Shown here: one piece after another, positions 1 to 5,270 of the stretch
How positions within the stretch are numbered: position 1 is the stretch's first letter
Layout: each line of letters opens with the position of its first letter
Assembly: GCA_022425185.1 (NCBI GenBank)
Contig: JAKMFY010000243.1
Coordinates: 1 to 5,270, forward strand
DNA length: 5,270 nucleotides
Direction: 5' to 3'
Origin: Candidatus Poseidoniaceae archaeon
GTDB taxonomy: Archaea; Thermoplasmatota; Poseidoniia; Poseidoniales; Poseidoniaceae
Translations under genes and position numbers: made by a program
The notes under the pieces: model-generated
The model's database searches: none
What the model saw: the letters and a program-made list of their open reading frames with translations, nothing else
What the model was told of the DNA's origin: nothing

Positions 1-1302
1 GCTTTTGATGAAGCCAGAGATGCAATCAAAGACAGCGGTGCAGACCTCCTCATCATCTATTCAACAACGTGGCCAAGCATCATAGGTCATCAAATTCAAG
101 CAGATCCCAACCCTCAATGGACGCTCGTAGATCAGGATTTTCATGACCTTGGTTCGATGGACTATTCATTCAATATCGACGCTGAATTTGCAGAGGCTTG
201 GAATAAAGCCAATCACAATCGTGGTCTCCAAAGCAGAACGGTAGCATACCATGGTTTTCCTATCGATGTAGGCTCTGTTGTTGCGCTTAAACTTCTCAAT
301 CCTGACAATGCAATTCCTGCTGTAATCGTATCATCAAACGTTTATGCGAACCGATCAGAAACAACCGTTCTTGCTAAGGCATGTCTCGATGTTATCAAAA
401 AGACTGGTCGCAAAGCAGTTGCAGTCACTGCAATGTCAATGTCAAATCGGATGTTCACTGAATTCATCGATCCATCTGAGGATCGCATTCACTCCTTAAA
501 AGACGATGAATGGAATCGTAAAGTCTTGGAATTTCTAGAAGAGGGCCGCCTCGAAGATGTTGCCCAATTATCAAGAACAATTCATCAACAAATACGAGTT
601 CAAAAAGTCGTTACCTTCAAGCCAATGTGGTGGCTCTCTGCTATGAACGGTAATCGAAACAATCTAACTGGACGCGTGCTTGCTTACGAAGCACTTCATG
701 GAGCAGGTGGTGCAGTGGTCCAACTTGATCCTACTTCAACTGGGATGGGTGACAAGGAATACGATGAAGACGATGTTGAATACTACAGGGGTGAGCGAAA
801 TGTTCTCGATGCAGAAGAGGATTCCGTCGAATCAACTGAATCGCAGACTCCTTCAAGTGGCCCAGTGCTATGGGAACCTCCTGAAAGTAAAGGTGCGGTG
901 AACAGTAACGCTGCTCCTAAACCAGTTGGGATGTACCCGCACGCTCGCCAAGTAGGAGATTTGCTTTATCTTTCAGGAGTCGGTCCACGCCAACCTGGTA
1001 CCAATGCCATTCCCGGAGGACCCATTCGTGATGATGATGGAAATCCAATCGAATACGATATCAAGGCTCAAACCAGAGCTGTAGTAGAAAACATCGCTCG
1101 TATCTTAGAAGAAGCAGGTTCGTCAATGGACAAAATTGTCGATGTGACTTCTTTCTTGGTAGATATGGATCGAGACTTTGCAGGTTACAATGAGGTATGG
1201 GCAGAAACACTTGGCAATTACGGGCCAACAAGGACAACCTTAGCCATTCGCGCACTACCTACACCGATTGCTGTTGAGATGAAGGTTATCGCAAAAATAT
1301 AA
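1..1302 (+). CDS. Aminophenol dioxygenase alpha-like domain fused to 2-aminomuconate deaminase (RidA), 5' partial
   Basis: The reading frame is open from base 1 to the TAA at 1300-1302 (433 residues visible), so the ATG at 157 is internal and roughly 30 N-terminal residues are missing. Residues 1-242 match the class III extradiol (LigB) fold as found in the alpha subunit of 2-aminophenol 1,6-dioxygenase: GADLLIIYST, YHGFPIDVG, DEWNRKVLEFLEEG and a terminal GAGGAVVQL. Asn149 (in SMSNRMF) stands where catalytic LigB proteins have His (typically SxxSH), so this domain is probably structural and would need a catalytic beta partner. Residues 246-300 are a D/E/S-rich linker. Residues 304-433 are a RidA/YjgF domain closest to 2-aminomuconate deaminase (PHARQVGDLLYLSG, AQTRAVVENI, GYNEVWAE), with the substrate-carboxylate Arg at R411 (GPTRTTLAI) and Glu at E426. 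The expected cytosolic role is ring cleavage of an aminophenol and later hydrolytic deamination of 2-aminomuconate. The domain calls are firm; the true substrate is inferred. Confidence 0.87.
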   Translation, partial: AFDEARDAIKDSGADLLIIYSTTWPSIIGHQIQADPNPQWTLVDQDFHDLGSMDYSFNIDAEFAEAWNKANHNRGLQSRTVAYHGFPIDVGSVVALKLLNPDNAIPAVIVSSNVYANRSETTVLAKACLDVIKKTGRKAVAVTAMSMSNRMFTEFIDPSEDRIHSLKDDEWNRKVLEFLEEGRLEDVAQLSRTIHQQIRVQKVVTFKPMWWLSAMNGNRNNLTGRVLAYEALHGAGGAVVQLDPTSTGMGDKEYDEDDVEYYRGERNVLDAEEDSVESTESQTPSSGPVLWEPPESKGAVNSNAAPKPVGMYPHARQVGDLLYLSGVGPRQPGTNAIPGGPIRDDDGNPIEYDIKAQTRAVVENIARILEEAGSSMDKIVDVTSFLVDMDRDFAGYNEVWAETLGNYGPTRTTLAIRALPTPIAVEMKVIAKI

Positions 1303-1333
1303 TTGCCGGAATACGGTAAATTGTATCGACAAT
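1303..1333 (+). terminator. Two back-to-back hairpins after the dioxygenase-RidA stop
   Basis: TTGCCG (1303-1308) pairs with CGGTAA (1314-1319) around a 5-base loop with one G-U pair. Immediately after it, ATTGT (1320-1324) pairs with ACAAT (1329-1333) around ATCG. Both begin directly after the stop codon. There is no T-tract behind them, so they may cap or process the 3' end of the upstream mRNA rather than terminate it. Function is inferred from position only. Confidence 0.3.
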
Positions 1334-1337
1334 AAAG

Positions 1338-1351
1338 GCAAGAAAATATAT
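1338..1351 (+). promoter_or_regulatory. Candidate TATA-type promoter for the permease gene
   Basis: The run GCAAGAAAATATAT has a purine-rich BRE-like half followed by AAAATATA, about 65 bases ahead of the chosen permease start. In an archaeon this would place transcription start near 1370-1378 and leave a leader of about 40 bases. TTGTAT at 1321 with TATATC at 1346 could alternatively be read as a weak bacterial -35/-10 pair with 19-base spacing. Pattern match only. Confidence 0.3.
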
Positions 1352-1377
1352 CCTGAGTGCCCTTGAAGCATGATATA

Positions 1378-1393
1378 CGACCTTCTGTGGTCG
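1378..1393 (+). other. Small perfect stem-loop in the permease leader
   Basis: CGACC (1378-1382) and GGTCG (1389-1393) are perfect complements separated by TTCTGT. The stem ends 7 bases before the GGAG at 1401, so in the mRNA it would sit just upstream of the ribosome binding site. It is too short to call a riboswitch. It also argues against translation starting at the GTG at 1357. Confidence 0.3.
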
Positions 1394-1400
1394 GAATCCG

Positions 1401-1404
1401 GGAG
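1401..1404 (+). promoter_or_regulatory. Ribosome binding site GGAG deciding the permease start
   Basis: GGAG lies 9 bases before the ATG at 1414. An in-frame ATG at 1405 abuts the motif directly and would have no room for it to act. The in-frame GTG at 1357 has no purine-rich motif in front. This favours 1414 as the start. Confidence 0.5.
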
Positions 1405-1413
1405 ATGAGAGTT

Positions 1414-3072
1414 ATGGCAACGAGTCGTCCTAGTTCTAAGAGTCTTAATTCTCATGTTGATGCTCTACTTGACAGGGTTCCAGACAAAATCAAAAACACA
1501 CTAAGTCGAACAATAGGCTTGGCCGGTGTTGTAATTATTTCTCTGTCTGCAATGCTTCCTGGTATTTTCATCACACCAACGTTCGCAGCAGAAATCATGG
1601 GGCCAGGTATTTGGTTTGCATTTCTTTTGGCAGCCTCTGTGGTTTTACCTGCTGCGATCTCCAAATCCGAATTGGCCTCAGGAATGCCGTCTAGTGGAGG
1701 CTCATACGTGTACATGGAACGAACCTATGGTCCGCTGATTGGTACAATAAGTGGACTTGGTCTATGGACCTCTTTCCTATTGAAATCTGCATTTGCCTTG
1801 ATTGGATTCTCTGCCTACTTTGTTGTTGTAACGACATATTTTGATATTGAGATGGACATCCTCGTGTTGTCACTGAGTGCCCTAGTCTTAATTACAATCG
1901 TGAACATACTCGGTGTCAAAAAGGTAAAAGCGATTCAAACCCCTGTTGTTGTAGCAACCGTTTCTCTTCTTCTGTTCATTTGCGCAGCAGCATTTTTTGT
2001 TGATGATTTCGATATAAGCCGGCCAATTGATGGCGCACTCAATACAGACGTTTGGTCCCTTGCCGAGGCATCGGCGTTTGTATTCGTTGCATATGCAGGT
2101 GTAACCAAAGTCGCAGCGATTGGAGGTGAAGTCAAGAATCCAGAAAAGAATCTGCCAGCAGGCATCATGCTTTCTCTTTTGATTGCAACAGTCTTGTATT
2201 CAGCAATAGCCTTCCTCATGATGGCTGCAATCCCAGGTGAATGGTGGTTAGATCCAACGAATGGTGAAGTGGTTGAAAATCCTATATTCATATTTGCAGA
2301 GGAAGTAGCTGGCACCAAGTTTGGTATCTTTGCAGCGATTATATCAGTTCTTACAATGATCTCAATGGCTCTTGCAGGAATCCTTGCAGCGTCACGTTTC
2401 CTCTTTGCCATGTCCCGTGACAACCTTTTGCCTCAAGCGCTTGAAGATGTCAATGCCCGATTTGAAACCCCACATTTCCCAATTCTGATTACTGGAATTG
2501 CCATGGGTCTTGCGATTCTCTTCGTGCCGCTGAAAGACGTCGTTAAGGTTGCATCTGGATTCAAAATTATGATTTTCATCATGATCAACACATGTGTGAT
2601 TATCTTACGGCAAACGAGTAAAGAGCATGATTGGAATCCTTCCTACAAGGGGCCATTGTATCCATTCATGCACATCTGGGGTGTTGTTGCAGGAGCATTC
2701 TTGTTGACATTCATTGGCCAGAAAGCCTTCATTGGAGGCGGTGTGGCTATTCTTGTGGGCTCTGCTACATACTATCTCTACGGAAAAAAGCATGCAGTTG
2801 TTTCCAACACTCCACTAAGCACATTCAAAAACCAATTCAAGTTCAAATCTCAATCAGAACATGACAAGAGGCTTTCAGTTTTCCATGCTGCTGATTTTGG
2901 AGGCAAGAATCATTTGACTTGTCGAGAATTCCAGAATGCCCTTTCAGCACTCGGATTCACGTTTACTTCAGACGAATCCAGAACCATTTTCCACAATGCT
3001 GATTCGGATGAAAATGGAGTCATCGACATTGATGAATTCTTCAATACATTCGAATTGATTGAAGAAGAATAA
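1414..3072 (+). CDS. APC-superfamily amino acid permease with C-terminal EF-hand pair
   Basis: This 552-residue protein is an inner-membrane amino acid transporter of the APC (LeuT-fold) superfamily, probably a proton-coupled importer. About 12 hydrophobic helices can be placed, roughly at 33-56, 64-88, 110-142, 146-168, 175-198, 218-237, 247-273, 302-333, 354-373, 378-399, 417-436 and 437-456. Family hallmarks are LPGIFITP in TM1, GGSYVYMERTYGPLIG (95-110), FVAYAGVTKVAAIGGE with VKNPEKNLPAGI around TM6-7, and AASRFLFAMSRD after TM8. The unusual part is a soluble tail (460-552) with a 12-residue canonical EF-hand loop at 530-541 (D530, D532, N534, G535, I537, D538, E541). A degenerate loop at 494-505 (D494, E505, but G496 and K498 at ligand positions) lies exactly 36 residues earlier, the usual spacing of an EF-hand pair. 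The tail may give calcium control or calcium-dependent contacts. Substrate is unknown; tryptophan or kynurenine is suggested only by neighbours. The start was chosen by the GGAG at 1401; the GTG at 1357 would add 19 residues. Confidence 0.9.
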   Translation: MATSRPSSKSLNSHVDALLDRVPDKIKNTLSRTIGLAGVVIISLSAMLPGIFITPTFAAEIMGPGIWFAFLLAASVVLPAAISKSELASGMPSSGGSYVYMERTYGPLIGTISGLGLWTSFLLKSAFALIGFSAYFVVVTTYFDIEMDILVLSLSALVLITIVNILGVKKVKAIQTPVVVATVSLLLFICAAAFFVDDFDISRPIDGALNTDVWSLAEASAFVFVAYAGVTKVAAIGGEVKNPEKNLPAGIMLSLLIATVLYSAIAFLMMAAIPGEWWLDPTNGEVVENPIFIFAEEVAGTKFGIFAAIISVLTMISMALAGILAASRFLFAMSRDNLLPQALEDVNARFETPHFPILITGIAMGLAILFVPLKDVVKVASGFKIMIFIMINTCVIILRQTSKEHDWNPSYKGPLYPFMHIWGVVAGAFLLTFIGQKAFIGGGVAILVGSATYYLYGKKHAVVSNTPLSTFKNQFKFKSQSEHDKRLSVFHAADFGGKNHLTCREFQNALSALGFTFTSDESRTIFHNADSDENGVIDIDEFFNTFELIEEE

Positions 3073-3117
3073 TCCTTGTTCCGATAACCTAAACCGAGGA
3101 TTGTCCTTGAGATTTTT
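3071..3117 (+). terminator. Candidate terminator after the permease gene
   Basis: AATCCT (3071-3076, overlapping the stop codon) is complementary to AGGATT (3097-3102) across a 20-base loop. T5 follows at 3113-3117, and more A/T tracts run to 3129. The long loop makes the hairpin weak, but T-tracts alone can terminate transcription in archaea. Confidence 0.3.
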
Positions 3118-3153
3118 CAAAAAATTTTAAGCACCATCAATTTCAATAGAAAT
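3118..3153 (+). promoter_or_regulatory. A/T-rich promoter-like stretch and hairpin before the nuclease-like gene
   Basis: An A6-TTTTAA run (about 3118-3130) resembles an archaeal BRE/TATA element 40-50 bases before the ATG at 3171. A perfect ATTTC-AATA-GAAAT hairpin lies at 3140-3153. No Shine-Dalgarno motif precedes the ATG (ACGGTTAGAT), so initiation would rely on a short leader. Separate transcription of this gene from the permease is therefore plausible but unproven. Confidence 0.25.
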
Positions 3154-3170
3154 CACATTTACGGTTAGAT

Positions 3171-4007
3171 ATGACTCTAAGCAGATGTCTGAAGGAACTC
3201 GAATCCAATATCGAAGGGAAGAGGTGGTTTCCAAAAACCAAATTCACTGAATATACGGGAATCAAGGGAAAAACTCCTCAACACGTGTCTCTTGATCATT
3301 ATCAGAATTTTGTAAACATACATCCCGAATTACATGAGAATGGAATGTACTTGTTTCGTTTGGGGAGGGGTTGTTTTAGTTTAGTTGAATCAGAAAATAT
3401 ACTTCAAGAATATTTCGTTGAGGATTCAATTTTCCCAGAGAAAGGGGATAGATATGTTTCATCGGCTAGTCAACAGGATTTGTTCTCATTTTCTATTATG
3501 CCTAAATTAACTGAGAATACCCTTTTGAGTCTAGGTTTGGCTACAGGCGTTATTCAGGCGGGTTTGGGTATGGATTCCGAAGAACCCATACCATCTCCAA
3601 GTGAAGCCAATGGGACATATAAATTCGAAATTGTGAATCCACATAATTCAGCAAAATTCTCACATGACGGACAAGTTGAAATTGACACAGTTTTATTTGG
3701 GAAAATGAACGGAGAATACACTCTTTTTGTCATCGAAGGTAAGGAAGGGAAGCCTAGTACAACACTTGCGAAGCATAAATTAGCATATCCAGTAATGGCA
3801 TTAGCGAGTGAAGGAAGAATTCCTGAATATGTCAATATCGTTCCTGCCTATGTTCGAGCATGGCAGGATGAAAAGAATAATTCAATCCATTTTTGTGTAG
3901 CTACGTTCGATATGAATTGTAATCCAAGAAATTCTCCAGTTGATTTGAGTGAAGTGAGATTGACTTCAAATCCAAAGCACTTGTATTTGCAAAATATTTT
4001 TTCTTAG
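3171..4007 (+). CDS. Orphan PD-(D/E)XK-like nuclease protein, function unknown
   Basis: This 278-residue soluble protein has no signal peptide or membrane helix. I do not recognise a named family with confidence. Its C-terminal half has a pattern typical of the PD-(D/E)XK (restriction-endonuclease-like) fold: a strand VEIDTVLFG with E170 and D172, then after 17 residues LFVIEGKEG with the E-x-K pair E189/K191, then a helix KHKLAYPVMAL with K201 and K203. A further strand pair follows (YVNIVPAYVRAW, IHFCVATFD). The N-terminal half (about 1-130) could be a DNA-recognition or winged-helix-like region but shows no clear motif. No methyltransferase or specificity subunit is nearby, so it would be a solitary restriction-like or nucleic-acid-processing enzyme. 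Sampled lines are about 33-40% G+C against 45-50% in flanking metabolic genes, which suggests acquisition by transfer. ATG at 3171 is the first start after an in-frame TAG at 3147. The gene ends 10 bases from the converging small gene. Confidence 0.75.
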   Translation: MTLSRCLKELESNIEGKRWFPKTKFTEYTGIKGKTPQHVSLDHYQNFVNIHPELHENGMYLFRLGRGCFSLVESENILQEYFVEDSIFPEKGDRYVSSASQQDLFSFSIMPKLTENTLLSLGLATGVIQAGLGMDSEEPIPSPSEANGTYKFEIVNPHNSAKFSHDGQVEIDTVLFGKMNGEYTLFVIEGKEGKPSTTLAKHKLAYPVMALASEGRIPEYVNIVPAYVRAWQDEKNNSIHFCVATFDMNCNPRNSPVDLSEVRLTSNPKHLYLQNIFS

Positions 4008-4017
4008 GAATGGAAGC

Positions 4018-4200
4018 TTAGCCACGTTCATACGAATCTGCTGCTTTTTTTCCAGCATCAATGAATAAGAATGGCAGAAATCCGTGAATGATAAGTTGAA
4101 CAGTACTCAAACCATATCGGAATGAGAGAGCAAATGCCCTTTTCATGTGTGAAAAATAAGTCATATTGACATCTTCTAAGTGTCCCATAAGTAACTCCAT
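4018..4200 (-). CDS. Small DUF6356-like membrane protein
   Basis: This frame encodes about 60 residues that resemble the short DUF6356 proteins of proteobacteria: a conserved HLEDVNMTYFSHM start (family pattern HxxxVxETYxEH), then a hydrophobic segment and HGFLPFLFIDAG (family HAxLPFLF-x-TG). The family's function is unknown; one membrane-embedded segment around residues 28-46 is likely. The start is uncertain. ATG at 4200 gives the N-terminal length I expect for the family. The ATG at 4188 would give 56 residues and has GGAG six bases ahead. A TTG at 4266 would reach 82 residues, but the added part has no family resemblance. The gene is read leftward, downstream of the SDR with a 76-base gap, and converges on the nuclease-like gene. 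Recognition rests on remembered family sequence, not a search. Confidence 0.6.
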   Translation of the reverse strand: MELLMGHLEDVNMTYFSHMKRAFALSFRYGLSTVQLIIHGFLPFLFIDAGKKAADSYERG

Positions 4201-4243
4201 CGCAATTTGTGTATTGATGTTATCCCTTGAGATATTCAATTTC

Positions 4244-4260
4244 AACAGCCTGATGCTGTT
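4244..4260 (-). other. Perfect 6-bp stem-loop between SDR and small membrane-protein genes
   Basis: AACAGC and GCTGTT are exact complements flanking a 5-base loop. In the leftward transcript it lies 16 bases after the SDR stop codon. A T5 run occurs just before the stem, not after it, so it is not a standard intrinsic terminator. It may stabilise the SDR mRNA 3' end or separate the two genes. Confidence 0.35.
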
Positions 4261-4276
4261 TACCAAAAAGCGAGAA

Positions 4277-5089
4277 TCAGATACTTCTCAATCGGCCACC
4301 ATCGACTGGAAGAGAAACTCCACGTATTGCTCCTGCAGCTGGGGTCGAAAGGAATGCAATGACAGATGCAGTTTCAAGTGGATCGATGAGTCGTTCAATT
4401 GGAACTTGACTCATCCATCCATCATGAATTGCTTCAAGCGACTTTCCTGTTTTGTCATGAATCGATTGGGCAAGACTTCCAAGTCTTTCGGTATCGGTAA
4501 AACCCGGTAATACATTGTTGATGGTAATGCATGGAGCAAGTTCTCTTGACAATGATTTTGCCCAAGAAGCCATTGCCCCTCGTAGTGTATTGGATACGCC
4601 AAGATTAGGAATTGGTTCGCGAACACTTGTTGAGACAATTTGGATAATTCGCCCGTATCCCTCGGATTCCATTGTTGGGACAAGGAGTCGAACAAGAGTG
4701 TGAGCTGCATGCAAGTGTCTACCAAATGGCTGAGTCAGTTCCTCGACTGTACTGTCAAGCAACGGTCCACCAGGTGGCCCTGCTGCATTGTTTACAAGAA
4801 TATGAATCGGATTTTGGTCAAGCAGTGCATTGATTTTGTCAGAGATGCCGTTCGTATCCTCTAAGTCCATCGCAAGTGTTTGATGGTTTCCATTTCCAAG
4901 AGTGTTCAATTCTTCAACAAGTTGTTCAAGTTGGTTTTGATTACGAGCTGAAACAATCACATTTGCTCCCGCTGCTGCCATAATACGTGCAGTTGCGGCA
5001 CCAATTCCCCGACTTGCGCCGCAGATGAGAGCTGTTTTGCCAGAGAGAGCGTTTGAAGCGAGTGCTGCATCATTGCCGAGTAGGTTCAT
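4277..5089 (-). CDS. Atypical short-chain dehydrogenase/reductase-like protein (YxxxK replaced by SNxxR)
   Basis: This is a 270-residue Rossmann-fold protein of classical SDR length. The dinucleotide-binding motif is GASRGIG (24-30), the acidic residue after strand 4 is D75 (MDLED), and the NNAG motif appears as VNNAAGPPGGP (99-109). The active-site region reads IVSTSVREPI then GVSNTLRGAM: aligned to a standard SDR, the catalytic Tyr is Ser166 and the catalytic Lys is Arg170, with S153/S155 near the usual Ser. NNVLPGFTDTERL (191-203) and SLPVDGGR near the C-terminus complete the fold. As I recall, SDRs with this same SNT(I/L)RGA signature and PVDGGR ending occur beside RidA and kynurenine-pathway genes in Bacteroidetes, so a role in kynurenine catabolism is plausible while the reaction is unknown. 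GGAG (5094-5097) lies 4 bases before the ATG, inside a small CTCT-CCG-AGAG palindrome (5092-5102). It follows the formamidase-like gene by 39 bases and is probably co-transcribed with it. Confidence 0.9.
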   Translation of the reverse strand: MNLLGNDAALASNALSGKTALICGASRGIGAATARIMAAAGANVIVSARNQNQLEQLVEELNTLGNGNHQTLAMDLEDTNGISDKINALLDQNPIHILVNNAAGPPGGPLLDSTVEELTQPFGRHLHAAHTLVRLLVPTMESEGYGRIIQIVSTSVREPIPNLGVSNTLRGAMASWAKSLSRELAPCITINNVLPGFTDTERLGSLAQSIHDKTGKSLEAIHDGWMSQVPIERLIDPLETASVIAFLSTPAAGAIRGVSLPVDGGRLRSI

Positions 5090-5128
5090 GACTCTCCGAG
5101 AGCATTACTGGTCTTAGTGGTTCTTGAC

Positions 5129-5270
5129 TTACAACCAGTCCAGAATTGTATCTTGTTGGACAAGCCAATCATCACTTGCAGCGTCAATAATACTGAAATG
5201 ATCACCAGTTAGCCAGACCTTTTGGACATGAGAGCCCTTCGCTTCCATAATTCGAGCATAGGTCTCGCTT
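5129..5270 (-). CDS. Alpha/beta hydrolase C-terminus, probable kynurenine formamidase (5' partial)
   Basis: Reading leftward from the window edge, one frame is open to a TAA at 5129-5131 and gives 46 residues. The segment contains SETYARIMEAKG, then a strand KVWLTG and DHFSIID, the usual surroundings of the catalytic His in arylformamidase/esterase-type alpha/beta hydrolases (His at codon 5198-5200). It ends in an amphipathic helix, DTILDWL. Kynurenine formamidase hydrolyses N-formylkynurenine to kynurenine and formate. The nucleophile and acid lie outside the window, so a general lipase/esterase cannot be excluded; the neighbours make the formamidase reading more likely. The frame is too short to stand out on length alone, but the motif, the stop position and the 39-base gap to the SDR support it. 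Confidence 0.7.
   Translation of the reverse strand, partial: SETYARIMEAKGSHVQKVWLTGDHFSIIDAASDDWLVQQDTILDWL

Noticed and set aside
157..1302. ATG at 157 as the true start of the first gene
   Set aside because: The frame is open back to base 1 and the upstream residues (GADLLIIYSTTWPS and so on) match the LigB family, so the start lies outside the window.
1357..1413. GTG at 1357 or ATG at 1405 as the permease start
   Set aside because: GTG 1357 has no ribosome binding site and overlaps the leader hairpin; ATG 1405 abuts GGAG. ATG 1414 has GGAG at proper spacing.
1935..2423. 162-codon open frame on the minus strand
   Set aside because: It is wholly antisense to the permease core, has no family motif, and its composition mirrors the sense codons; a shadow.
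4244..4260. Hairpin as an intrinsic terminator of either strand
   Set aside because: Neither strand has a T-tract immediately 3' of the stem.
4201..4266. TTG-initiated N-terminal extension of the small minus-strand protein
   Set aside because: The added residues show no family resemblance, the TTG has no ribosome binding site, and the segment contains the 4244-4260 hairpin.
4166..4510. 114-codon open frame on the plus strand
   Set aside because: It runs antisense to the SDR C-terminus and the small DUF6356-like gene, and has low-complexity, family-less translation.
4277..5089. Calling the SDR a FabG-type 3-oxoacyl-ACP reductase
   Set aside because: The catalytic Tyr and Lys are replaced by Ser and Arg and there is no fatty-acid gene nearby.

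Overview
The window holds six coding regions, two of them cut by the window edges. Three run rightward: a ring-cleavage dioxygenase/deaminase fusion, an amino acid permease, and a nuclease-like protein. Three run leftward: a formamidase C-terminus, an atypical short-chain dehydrogenase (SDR), and a small DUF6356-type protein. The two groups converge at about position 4010. No rRNA, tRNA, CRISPR array or transposase is visible.

The host cannot be fixed from this sequence. Hand counts of sampled lines give about 45-50% G+C in the metabolic genes. Intergenic regions are short, the likely promoters look more like A/T-rich archaeal TATA elements than clear -35/-10 pairs, and an EF-hand tail sits on a permease. 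I lean weakly towards an aerobic marine archaeon of the Poseidoniales (Marine Group II) sort, but a marine bacterium is not excluded.

Layout. Positions 1-1302 carry most of a LigB-type protein resembling the alpha subunit of 2-aminophenol 1,6-dioxygenase, joined by an acidic linker to a RidA-family 2-aminomuconate deaminase domain. Positions 1303-1413 form a hairpin-rich leader. Positions 1414-3072 encode a 12-TM APC-family permease with a C-terminal EF-hand pair. Positions 3073-4276 are A/T-richer and hold an orphan PD-(D/E)XK-like protein and, on the other strand, a small DUF6356-like membrane protein. Positions 4277-5089 (minus) encode the SDR, in which the usual YxxxK is replaced by SNxxR. 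Positions 5129-5270 (minus) hold the last 46 residues of an alpha/beta hydrolase resembling kynurenine formamidase.

How they may work together. Formamidase releases kynurenine from N-formylkynurenine. An aminophenol-type dioxygenase and 2-aminomuconate deaminase belong to the lower, ring-opening part of kynurenine/3-hydroxyanthranilate/2-aminophenol breakdown. SDRs of this odd subtype are, as I recall, found in bacterial kynurenine gene clusters. The permease could import tryptophan, kynurenine or a related amino acid. My reading is a tryptophan/kynurenine catabolic locus interrupted between its converging halves by an A/T-rich accessory insert. Pathway assignment is inference from family and context; the kynurenine hydroxylase, kynureninase, catalytic dioxygenase subunit and aldehyde dehydrogenase would have to lie outside the window.
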